From: Acetomicrobium sp. UBA5826
GTDB lineage: Bacteria > Synergistota > Synergistia > Synergistales > Acetomicrobiaceae
Assembly: GCF_002433005.1 (NCBI RefSeq)
Contig: NZ_DJHF01000019.1
Location: 1 to 20,655, forward strand
DNA: 20,655 nt
Direction of reading: 5' to 3'
Shown here: positions 1-5,864 of the stretch, piece after piece
How the letters are laid out: the number at the start of each line of letters is the position of its first letter
How positions within the stretch are numbered: position 1 is the stretch's first letter
Notes under the pieces: model-generated
The model's database searches: none
What the model was told of the DNA's origin: nothing
The model's input: the letters and a program-made list of their open reading frames with translations, nothing else
Program-made: the position numbers and the translations under genes

Positions 1-21
1 CTACAAAAACTTGACGCGGTC
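1..21 (+). repeat. Left copy of 21-bp terminal inverted repeat
   Basis: These 21 bases are the exact reverse complement of 20634-20654 at the other end of the window. The match stops at base 22. The copy lies 16 bp upstream of the -35 box of the promoter at 38-67. It may be a dispersed promoter-upstream element, or a repeat boundary at which an assembly broke; the sequence alone does not decide. Confidence 0.7.
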
Positions 22-37
22 CACGAAGCCGATTCGC

Positions 38-67
38 TTGACTTATAAAATATGTGCATGATAATAT
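38..67 (+). promoter_or_regulatory. Putative sigma-70-type promoter for the secE operon
   Basis: A TTGACT box (38-43) and a TAATAT box (62-67) are separated by 18 bp, which is near consensus for a housekeeping promoter. Transcription would start near 74 and leave a leader of about 180 nt before secE. I see no recognisable RNA element in that leader. Confidence 0.5.
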
Positions 68-255
68 ACTTCGGCAAGTACCAATATGTCTTATGTTGGT
101 TGCTGACCGGTGTATCTGTTCAATGGGGTTTTCATGAGTCTGTTGTATTGAATTTTATTTGGTTTACAGGTAGGTTCTATATTAGGGATAGGATTGGGGT
201 TCCGCATTTATAGAGCTTTTCGTTTTCTTACCTCATATAGCAGGAGGAAAAGAAT

Positions 256-438
256 TTGGGGAAGGTTATGAATTTTTTGAGAGAAGCGCGGGCAGAGCTT
301 AGGAGGGTTACGTGGCCAAACAGAAAGCAAGTTTGGATATCTACGCTGCTGGTTATAGGTGTTACCCTGTTGGTCTCGGCCTATTTAGGCGTTTTGGATC
401 TGATATTTACTGCAGTTTTCTCAAAAGTTGTAGGGTAG
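256..438 (+). CDS. secE: Preprotein translocase subunit SecE
   Basis: SecE is the small essential subunit of the SecYEG protein-conducting channel in the cytoplasmic membrane. This 60-residue protein has the short bacterial single-span form. An amphipathic basic N-terminus (FLREARAELRRVTWPNRKQV) carries the conserved V-T-W-P motif, followed by one hydrophobic span at about residues 27-48. The start is TTG at 256, 8 nt after AGGAGG (242-247); ATG at 268 is an alternative without such good spacing. It is followed by nusG and ribosomal protein genes L11 and L1, the classical bacterial order, which supports the call. Confidence 0.95.
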   Translation: MGKVMNFLREARAELRRVTWPNRKQVWISTLLVIGVTLLVSAYLGVLDLIFTAVFSKVVG

Positions 439-532
439 TGTTTTTCGAGGAGTCATTAACTGCCGTAGAATTTTTGAAGGATCTCTAAGGGAACGACATT
501 AAAGAGCCCTTGTATCATAAAAATAGAGCATT

Positions 533-567
533 AGGGGGGTGAGGGGGCCCAAACGGCCCCCTTTTCG
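533..567 (+). promoter_or_regulatory. Shine-Dalgarno plus GC hairpin immediately before nusG
   Basis: A purine tract (533-542, AGGGGGGTGA) resembles a strong Shine-Dalgarno but lies 25 nt or more from the nusG start. Between them sits a perfect 7-bp all-GC hairpin, GGGGGCC (543-549) with GGCCCCC (555-561), loop CAAAC, followed by TTTT (562-565). If the hairpin forms, the effective distance from Shine-Dalgarno to start falls to about 6-9 nt, a normal spacing. The short T-run also makes it look like a weak intrinsic terminator, so attenuation between secE and nusG is the competing explanation. Confidence 0.6.
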
Positions 568-570
568 GTG

Positions 571-1113
571 ATGAGTGACAAAAACGAGCGTCGGTGGTAT
601 GTTATCCAAACATATGCAGGATATGAAAACAAGGTCAAAGCCAATCTTGAACAGCGTATAGCTACCATGGGCATGGAGGATAAAATATTTAGAGTGCTTG
701 TGCCGATGGAAGAGAGAGTATATGTCAAGGACGGGAAACAGAAGAAAGTAAAGAGAAAAGTATTTCCCGGCTATATCCTCGTGGAGATGATCCTTGACGA
801 CCAATCTTGGTATGTAGTGAGACATACGCCGGGCGTTACGGGTTTTGTTGGAGCCGGAAATAACCCGATACCTTTATCCGATAGAGAGATACAGGATGTA
901 TTCGCCAAGATTGGCAGGGAACAAATGAAGCCGAAAGTGGAAATCGATCTCAAGCCGGGAGACGTGATTCGCGTGAAGAGCGGGCCCTTTGAAGGGCAGG
1001 CTGGTACGGTTGTCGAGGTCATTCCGGAGAAGGGAAAGGTCAAATTTTCGGTCACGCTTTTCGGTCGCGAGACTATTGTCGAGGCCGATTACAATGATTT
1101 GACCAAAATATAA
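571..1113 (+). CDS. nusG: Transcription termination/antitermination protein NusG
   Basis: NusG binds the RNA polymerase clamp, modulates pausing, and links polymerase to Rho or the ribosome. At 180 residues the protein has the usual length. The N-terminal NGN domain opens with RRWYVIQTYAGYENKVKANL, and the FPGYILVEM and TPGVTGFVG stretches are typical. A KOW motif follows near residues 125-155 (KPGDVIRVKSGPFEGQAGTV). ATG at 571 gives the standard MSDKNERRWYV start; a GTG directly before it (568) would add one residue. The only Shine-Dalgarno candidate is separated from the start by a GC hairpin. It lies between secE and rplK, as in most bacteria. Confidence 0.96.
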   Translation: MSDKNERRWYVIQTYAGYENKVKANLEQRIATMGMEDKIFRVLVPMEERVYVKDGKQKKVKRKVFPGYILVEMILDDQSWYVVRHTPGVTGFVGAGNNPIPLSDREIQDVFAKIGREQMKPKVEIDLKPGDVIRVKSGPFEGQAGTVVEVIPEKGKVKFSVTLFGRETIVEADYNDLTKI

Positions 1114-1145
1114 AAGCAACGAAGGTCGCATAGGAGGGAATTTAA

Positions 1146-1571
1146 ATGGCAAAAAAGGTGGTAGCACAGATAAAGCTGCAGTTACCGGCGGGTAAGGCCA
1201 CTCCAGCACCGCCAGTGGGTCCGGCCCTTGGCCAGCACGGCGTAAATATTATGGAATTTTGCAAACAGTTCAACGCAAAGACCGCAGACAATGCAGGCAT
1301 GATAATTCCTGTCGTGCTGACCGTTTATGCCGACAGAAGCTTTACCTTCGAACTTAAAACGCCGCCAGCCAGTATACTGCTCAAGAAGGCTGCCGGGGTC
1401 GAGAAGGGTTCGGGCGAACCGAACAGGAACAAGGTCGGCAAGGTCACGAGGGAACAGATAAGGGAAATAGCCAAGACCAAGATGCAGGATTTGAATGCCA
1501 ACGACATCGAGGCAGCTATGCGCATGATCGAGGGAACGGCCCGGTCTATGGGCATAGAAGTGGTAGGTTAG
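1146..1571 (+). CDS. rplK: 50S ribosomal protein L11
   Basis: L11 is the large-subunit protein of the GTPase-associated centre that binds 23S rRNA beside the L10-L12 stalk. At 141 residues it has the normal length. The N-terminus carries the proline-rich signature PAGKATPAPPVGPALGQHGV. The C-terminal RNA-binding domain (about residues 75-141) contains NKVGKVTREQIREIAKTKM and ends MIEGTARSMGIEVVG, both characteristic. The ATG at 1146 has AGGAGG 8 nt upstream (1132-1137). It follows nusG by 32 nt and precedes rplA by 52 nt, so co-transcription is likely. Confidence 0.97.
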   Translation: MAKKVVAQIKLQLPAGKATPAPPVGPALGQHGVNIMEFCKQFNAKTADNAGMIIPVVLTVYADRSFTFELKTPPASILLKKAAGVEKGSGEPNRNKVGKVTREQIREIAKTKMQDLNANDIEAAMRMIEGTARSMGIEVVG

Positions 1572-1623
1572 GGGATATTAGTGGCAGGGGAGACCCGCTA
1601 TTGACCACAGGGAGGAATGCGAT

Positions 1624-2334
1624 ATGGCAAAACGATCGAAACGTTATTTAGCAATGTTGGAGAAGGTCGATAAGATAAAACTTTATGGCCTTAGAGAGGC
1701 GCTCGAGCTTTTGGCGGAATTCCCAAGGGCTAAGTTCGATGAGACTGTCGAGGTGCACATACGTTTGGGCGTAGACCCCCGTCATGCCGATCAGCAAGTT
1801 AGGGGTACGGTAAGCTTGCCCCATGGGACCGGTCAGGAGAAGAGAGTGCTCGTCATAGCATCAGGAGAGAAGATTAAGGAAGCCGAAGAAGCCGGTGCCG
1901 ATTTTGTCGGCGGGGAGGACATGGTTCAGAAGATCGAAGGTGGATGGTTGGATTTCGATGCAGTTATCGCTACGCCCGACATGATGCGCGTAGTGGGTCG
2001 TCTCGGACGAACTCTGGGCCCTCGCGGTTTGATGCCAAGCGCCAAGACGGGGACCGTTACCTTCGATGTGGGCGAAGCTGTTAGGGAAATCAAGGCAGGA
2101 CGAATAGAGTTCCGTGTCGACAGGTACGGAATCATTCATGTGGGAATCGGCAAGATGAGCTTTACGCTCGACATGTTATTCGATAATGCTAGGACGCTTT
2201 TGCGTGCAGTGCTCCGTGCCCGCCCCGCTGCCGTTAAGGGACAGTACGTACGAAGTATTACCATAGCTCCAACTATGGGCGTTGGGATCAAGGTCGATCC
2301 TGCAAGAGCTCAAAAGGAGTTGGTAGAAGAATAG
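1624..2334 (+). CDS. rplA: 50S ribosomal protein L1
   Basis: L1 forms the mobile stalk at the E site and in many bacteria represses its own mRNA. The 236-residue product has the usual length. Recognisable parts are the N-terminal MAKRSKRYLAMLEKVD, the first domain with VEVHIRLGVDPRHADQQVRG, the second domain with PDMMRVVGRLGRTLGPRGLM, and the C-terminal PTMGVGIKVDP. Start ATG at 1624 is preceded by AGGGAGG (1609-1615). No copy of an L1-binding operator was identified. A hairpin follows the stop, and the next ribosomal genes have their own promoter, so rplA appears to close the secE-nusG-rplK-rplA unit. Confidence 0.97.
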   Translation: MAKRSKRYLAMLEKVDKIKLYGLREALELLAEFPRAKFDETVEVHIRLGVDPRHADQQVRGTVSLPHGTGQEKRVLVIASGEKIKEAEEAGADFVGGEDMVQKIEGGWLDFDAVIATPDMMRVVGRLGRTLGPRGLMPSAKTGTVTFDVGEAVREIKAGRIEFRVDRYGIIHVGIGKMSFTLDMLFDNARTLLRAVLRARPAAVKGQYVRSITIAPTMGVGIKVDPARAQKELVEE

Positions 2335-2341
2335 GTTTGCT

Positions 2342-2362
2342 AAGGGTGGCTTGGCCGCCCTT
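2342..2362 (+). terminator. Hairpin after rplA, weak terminator
   Basis: AAGGGTGGC (2342-2350) pairs with GCCGCCCTT (2354-2362), with one G-U pair, around a 3-nt loop. A run of five T begins only about 10 nt later, so termination may be partial. It sits between rplA and the rplJ promoter. Confidence 0.45.
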
Positions 2363-2386
2363 GAAGATAGATTTTTAAAAGTCTGC

Positions 2387-2415
2387 TTGATATGCATCGG
2401 TAGTGTAAGTATAAT
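2387..2415 (+). promoter_or_regulatory. Promoter of rplJ-rplL
   Basis: TTGATA (2387-2392) and a perfect TATAAT (2410-2415) are spaced by exactly 17 bp. Transcription would start near 2422, directly at the L10 leader. This is the strongest promoter-like sequence in the ribosomal block and makes rplJL separately transcribed. Confidence 0.75.
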
Positions 2416-2421
2416 ATGTTG

Positions 2422-2514
2422 TGCTATTGGGCTTAAGACAGCGGGTGGATTACCTTAATCGGCCAGAAGAGGCCGGCCTGCCGAGGTCCAGGAGATCGTC
2501 GCTATGTCATGATG
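2422..2514 (+). promoter_or_regulatory. Ribosomal protein L10 leader RNA
   Basis: The leader between the rplJ promoter and its attenuator has the features of the known L10 leader: AGACAGCGGGTGG near 2437-2449, a GGCC/GGCC hairpin near 2461-2474, and the conserved CCTGCCGAGG at 2477-2486. In the known family, the L10(L12)4 complex binds this RNA and represses rplJL. CCAGGAG at 2488-2494 can pair with CTCCTGG at 2521-2527, the left arm of the following terminator, giving a readable antiterminator. Recognition is by motif memory, not by a covariance search. Confidence 0.75.
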
Positions 2515-2554
2515 ATAAGGCTCCTGGGGAACGCCCAGGAGCCTTATTTTTTTT
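2515..2554 (+). terminator. Intrinsic terminator/attenuator in the rplJ leader
   Basis: A 14-bp stem (2515-2528 with 2534-2547, loop GAACG) is followed by eight T. It lies between the L10 leader and the rplJ Shine-Dalgarno, so it can only act as an attenuator on rplJL. Its left arm is shared with the antiterminator pairing to 2488-2494. Confidence 0.88.
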
Positions 2555-2572
2555 AAAAAAGGAGGTGAAGGA

Positions 2573-3106
2573 ATGCCTTCAAAGGCGAACGTTCAGGAGT
2601 TACAAGAGTTGACCGGATTGCTTCAGGGATCTCAGGCGGTATTTTTCTGTGAGTACAAGGGGCTAACGGTGGAGCAGATAGGACAAATCAGGGCGAAGAT
2701 CAGAGAAGCCCAGGGTTTGATGAGGATAGCGAAAAACACTCTTTTCAGCCTGGCCCTGAAGGAAGTCGGATTGCCGGTACCCGAAGAGATGCTCTCCGGC
2801 CCTAACGTTTTCACGATTGCCTATGGAGATCCGGTAGAAGTAGCTAAGACCTTAACGGATTACATTAAAACGACCAAGAGCGAGGCCTTGAAAATAAAGG
2901 GAGCTTTGCTTGGACAAAGGCTCTTAGGTCCGGAAGATGTCAGCGTTTTGGCCACCTTGCCATCGAGGGATATACTGTTGGCTCAGGTTTTGGGCACTAT
3001 GGAAGCCCCGATAAGAGGACTTGTCACAGTGTTGTCCGGAAACATCCGAGGTTTGGTGACCTGTTTAGATCAGATCGCAAAGGCAAAGGAGAAAGAAGCA
3101 GCTTAA
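2573..3106 (+). CDS. rplJ: 50S ribosomal protein L10
   Basis: L10 anchors the L7/L12 dimers on the large subunit and is the usual autogenous repressor of this operon. At 177 residues it has typical length. The N-terminal rRNA/L11-binding domain includes FFCEYKGLTVEQIGQIRAKI and MRIAKNTLFSLAL, and the C-terminal helix that binds L12 ends DQIAKAKEKEAA. The start ATG at 2573 follows AGGAGGTG (2560-2567). It is followed after 48 nt by rplL. Expression is probably set by the attenuator immediately upstream. Confidence 0.97.
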   Translation: MPSKANVQELQELTGLLQGSQAVFFCEYKGLTVEQIGQIRAKIREAQGLMRIAKNTLFSLALKEVGLPVPEEMLSGPNVFTIAYGDPVEVAKTLTDYIKTTKSEALKIKGALLGQRLLGPEDVSVLATLPSRDILLAQVLGTMEAPIRGLVTVLSGNIRGLVTCLDQIAKAKEKEAA

Positions 3107-3154
3107 AGACATTTTTGGCACAACCGTTAAAATTTAAAAGGGAGGAATCGAGAA

Positions 3155-3538
3155 ATGACGAAAGAAGAAATCATAAAGGCAATAGAGGAGATGACTGTTC
3201 TAGAACTTTCAGAATTGGTGAAAGCCCTTGAGGATCGATTTGGAGTATCCGCTGCAGCTCCTGTTGCAATGATGGCTGCTGCTCCTGCTGCCGGCGGAGC
3301 CGGCGCTGCTGCCGAAGAGGAAGAGAAGACGGAGTTCGACGTAATTCTCAAATCCGTAGGAGCGAACAAGATAAACGTCATAAAAGTAGTTCGTGAAATC
3401 ACCAGCCTGGGCCTCAAGGAGGCCAAGGATTTGGTAGACGGCGCACCAAAGCCAGTAAAGGAAGGCGTTTCCAAGGAGGAAGCCGAAGAGATCAAGAAGA
3501 AACTGGAAGAGGCCGGCGCAGAAGTAGAAGTAAAGTAA
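3155..3538 (+). CDS. rplL: 50S ribosomal protein L7/L12
   Basis: L7/L12 is the multicopy acidic stalk protein that recruits translational GTPases. The 127-residue product has the expected three parts: an N-terminal dimerisation helix pair (residues 1-30, MTKEEIIKAIEEMTVLELSE), an Ala-rich flexible hinge (about residues 34-55), and a C-terminal domain with EFDVILKSVGANKINVIKVV, GLKEAKDLVDGAPKPVKEGV and the end KKLEEAGAEVEVK. ATG at 3155 has GGGAGG (3140-3145) upstream. A strong terminator begins 10 nt after the stop, so the operon ends here instead of continuing to rpoBC. Confidence 0.97.
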   Translation: MTKEEIIKAIEEMTVLELSELVKALEDRFGVSAAAPVAMMAAAPAAGGAGAAAEEEEKTEFDVILKSVGANKINVIKVVREITSLGLKEAKDLVDGAPKPVKEGVSKEEAEEIKKKLEEAGAEVEVK

Positions 3539-3548
3539 CTGAGAAGCT

Positions 3549-3585
3549 AAAGTGCGAGATGACGCCAAAGACATCTCGCACTTTT
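3549..3585 (+). terminator. Intrinsic terminator after rplL
   Basis: A 13-bp stem (3549-3561 with 3572-3584) encloses a 10-nt loop and ends in TTTT (3582-3585), most of which is shared with the stem. It closes the rplJL transcript. The next gene's Shine-Dalgarno starts only 6 nt later, so the nfi mRNA would have to come from read-through or an unseen promoter. Confidence 0.85.
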
Positions 3586-3602
3586 ATTTAGGAGTGAAGG
3601 AT

Positions 3603-4271
3603 TTGTTTGAATTCCCCCGAGACCCAAAAGAGGCTATCGAATTACAGAAGAAAATATGCAGCTTCGTGATAACTGAAGATTATTGCGATATAGAGAAGGT
3701 TAGGCTAATAGGCGGCATAGATGTAGCCTACAAGGGCAGGGGAGCAAAAGAGGGATGTGCCGTAGCCCTTATATGGGATCGTCTCACCGGCGAGACAGTG
3801 GAAGCTGTTTACGTCGAAGAAAGCATCAACTTTCCCTACATACCGGGCTTGCTTTCCTTCAGGGAACTGCCTATTGCAATAAAGGCTTTCGACAAATTAT
3901 CACTGAAGGCAGACCTGTGGATGATAGACGGAGCCGGAATCGCACACCCCAGAAGATTGGGCATAGCTGCTCATTTCGGCGTAGTCTTGGGCTTGCCTGC
4001 TATTGGAGTTGCCAAAAGTCGTTTGATAGGAAGCCACCTGCCTGTGCCACGGACAAAGGGGTCGTGGGTGCCGCTGCGACAGAATGGCGAAGTTATCGGA
4101 CATGTCCTGCGAACGAGAAGTGACGTTCGACCCCTCTATGTGAGTCCTGGCCATAAAGTATCATTATTGCAATCTGCTAATTTGGTTTTAGCGTGTTGCA
4201 GTCGTTATCGCTTGCCTGAGCCCACCCGCCTGGCCCATCAGTTGGTAACTGCCAAGGTCCATTCCAATTAA
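3603..4271 (+). CDS. nfi: Endonuclease V (deoxyinosine 3' endonuclease)
   Basis: Endonuclease V nicks DNA at the second phosphodiester 3' of deoxyinosine, starting repair of deaminated adenine. With TTG at 3603 (GGAG at 3591-3594, 8 nt away) the product is 222 residues, like the E. coli enzyme. Family motifs are clear: GGIDVAYKG, the wedge motif PYIPGLLSFRE, DGAGIAHPRRLGIAAHFGV and GVAKSRL. The catalytic acidic residues appear as Asp40, Glu88 and Asp109. A longer reading from GTG 3552 would begin inside the rplL terminator and is unlikely. It converges on dcd with a single base between the two stop codons. Confidence 0.93.
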   Translation: MFEFPRDPKEAIELQKKICSFVITEDYCDIEKVRLIGGIDVAYKGRGAKEGCAVALIWDRLTGETVEAVYVEESINFPYIPGLLSFRELPIAIKAFDKLSLKADLWMIDGAGIAHPRRLGIAAHFGVVLGLPAIGVAKSRLIGSHLPVPRTKGSWVPLRQNGEVIGHVLRTRSDVRPLYVSPGHKVSLLQSANLVLACCSRYRLPEPTRLAHQLVTAKVHSN

Positions 4272-4272
4272 T

Positions 4273-4869
4273 CTAATCTCCCTTTCGAGTGAGCCTCAGC
4301 ACTTCTTCGTCCTCATAGGCCTTGCTGGCCGTGGCCTTGGTGTCAAAGGCGTACTTGCCCTTGTATGCTTGCACTTCGCCGTCCAGCCTGTGAAAAACGA
4401 GCTGAGCTATCCTCGTTCCGGGATACAGGGAAAGAGGCACCTCTCCTTCGTTGACCAGCTCTAAAGTTATAACTCCTTGAAATCCTGGATCGACGAAGGT
4501 TGCCGTAGCAATTACGAGACCAGCCCTTCCCCAGGAAGACCTGCCTATGACATAAGCCATGACATTTCGAGGCAATCGAAGGAATTCCAAGGTCGAGCTC
4601 AGAACGAATTGGCCGGGATGCAATATAAAGGGCTGGCCATAATCAGTCCTTATATGATCGTAATAATCTACCCAAGCTGTGTTGTCGAAAGCTCTTTTTA
4701 CGTCCATCACCGGAATCTGACCCTTTCTAAAGAGCACGAAGTCCTGCCCGAGCCTTACATCGAGCGATGCTCTTCCGATCTGGCGATTTAAATCCAACAA
4801 AGGTGTAACGACCAAATCGCCCCTATCCAACATGTTTTTGATTTCATTTGAACCAAGCACGTTCGCCAT
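4273..4869 (-). CDS. dcd: dCTP deaminase
   Basis: This enzyme deaminates dCTP to dUTP (or directly to dUMP in bifunctional members) for dTMP synthesis. The 198-residue protein has the family length. Landmarks are SLDVRLGQDFVLF, ILHPGQFVLSSTLEF, VIGRSSWGRAGL, and VDPGFQGVITLELVNEG, which carries the catalytic Glu of the ITLEL stretch, then PLSLYPGTRIAQLVF. ATG at 4869 was chosen because GAAGGAGGG lies 9 nt upstream; a longer reading frame to 4935 lacks a start signal. The unrecognised gene ending at 4893 lies 23 nt upstream on the same strand, so the two are probably co-transcribed. Monofunctional and bifunctional forms cannot be separated by eye. Confidence 0.93.
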   Translation of the reverse strand: MANVLGSNEIKNMLDRGDLVVTPLLDLNRQIGRASLDVRLGQDFVLFRKGQIPVMDVKRAFDNTAWVDYYDHIRTDYGQPFILHPGQFVLSSTLEFLRLPRNVMAYVIGRSSWGRAGLVIATATFVDPGFQGVITLELVNEGEVPLSLYPGTRIAQLVFHRLDGEVQAYKGKYAFDTKATASKAYEDEEVLRLTRKGD

Positions 4870-4892
4870 GTATCGTCGCCCTCCTTCGAAAT

Positions 4893-5771
4893 TCAAGACA
4901 TTTGATATCGCGATAAGAACAGACTGCCGTCGCATGCAAAGGCGATCAGCCTTTCCAGGGAAGTTAATTCCTCGAGCGAGGCCCCGCTGTAAACTTTGTA
5001 GGAGGCCACGATGGAACCGGCGATGAGGATGTTTTTTATGTCCAGTGCTTTTTCCTTGTTTTGACAGGGGGGAATATTGTCGAGGAACAAGGATGTGGCA
5101 TAGACTATCTCATCCCATTCCCAATCCCATACATGGGATGAGACGGCATTTTCGGCAGAGTAATGGGATAAAAGGGCAAACCATTCTTTTATCTTCTCCG
5201 GCCAATCGAAAGCCTCTAGGTCTTTCCAGGCGAACCTCTCATAGCTGGACGTCAAAAGCGAAAGGGCAGGTGAGAAGATAAGAGCAAAACAGTTATAGGC
5301 CCTGTTTTCATACATGGCCCACGCTCTATCCAGATGTTCGGACAAAAACTGAAGGTTTAAGGGGGAATCCTGTTCCTCTACGTCAAAGGGCAGTAAGTAC
5401 CATTCACAGGGTTGTTCCCAATTGGGGAAGAACTTCTGTATGTCGCTTAAGGGGAAATCTTCCTCTATAAAAGGCATGACGTAACATTTAACGGGAGGAC
5501 CGTACAGGTCCAGGAGTTTATTAGGCCATTCTGGCGCTCCAAAATTTATGCCCAAAATGATCTTATCTATAATAGATAGTGCTTTCGATAGACCTTCGAT
5601 AGGGAAAGTAGTGGCTTCGTTGGTATTCAGCCCTCTTAAGTTGCGATCTATTATTTCAAGTATTTCCCTGCCCCTTGGCTGCGTCGAAGGTTTTTCAAGT
5701 GCGGTCTTGAGTTTTTTCATGGTGTAAAAGATGTGCCATCGAGTGTCGTTTTTGAAATTTGGATATTTCAC
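4893..5771 (-). CDS. Hypothetical protein, unrecognised
   Basis: I do not recognise this protein. With GTG at 5771, 9 nt after AAGGGAGGGA, it has 292 residues; ATG at 5720 would give 275 but has no Shine-Dalgarno. It looks soluble, without a signal peptide, and is rich in Trp and other aromatics (for example KKFFPNWEQPCEWYLLPFDV-like stretches and VWDWEWDEIVYA). The middle contains acidic segments and the C-terminal third is more hydrophobic (NILIAGSIVASYKVYSG, LIAFACDGSLFLSRY), perhaps buried helices. No metal-binding or nucleotide-binding motif is evident. It lies directly upstream of dcd and is divergent from metH. Coding reality is supported by length, Shine-Dalgarno and coherent composition, not by homology. 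Confidence 0.75.
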   Translation of the reverse strand: MKYPNFKNDTRWHIFYTMKKLKTALEKPSTQPRGREILEIIDRNLRGLNTNEATTFPIEGLSKALSIIDKIILGINFGAPEWPNKLLDLYGPPVKCYVMPFIEEDFPLSDIQKFFPNWEQPCEWYLLPFDVEEQDSPLNLQFLSEHLDRAWAMYENRAYNCFALIFSPALSLLTSSYERFAWKDLEAFDWPEKIKEWFALLSHYSAENAVSSHVWDWEWDEIVYATSLFLDNIPPCQNKEKALDIKNILIAGSIVASYKVYSGASLEELTSLERLIAFACDGSLFLSRYQMS

Positions 5772-5864
5772 GTGAAATTTTCCCTCCCTTTGAGTAGAAT
5801 ACATCTCATTATAGTGTATATATTTGTGACAATATATCATAGCAGGGAAAGGTGTGATTTTGAC

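Noticed and set aside
11..39. TTGACG inside the 21-bp repeat as a -35 box
   Set aside because: No -10-like hexamer lies 16-18 bp downstream in either copy; the pair at 38-67 is a far better promoter.
2421..2612. 63-codon plus-strand frame before rplJ
   Set aside because: It lies in the structured L10 leader, crosses the attenuator and overlaps rplJ; it has no Shine-Dalgarno and no protein-like pattern.
3552..3602. GTG start of endonuclease V inside the rplL terminator
   Set aside because: The added 17 residues come from the hairpin sequence; TTG 3603 has a Shine-Dalgarno and gives the family length.
5733..5864. N-terminal extension of the methionine synthase
   Set aside because: The family starts just before VLDGGMGT; the extension has no ribosome site and would overlap the start of the divergent gene.
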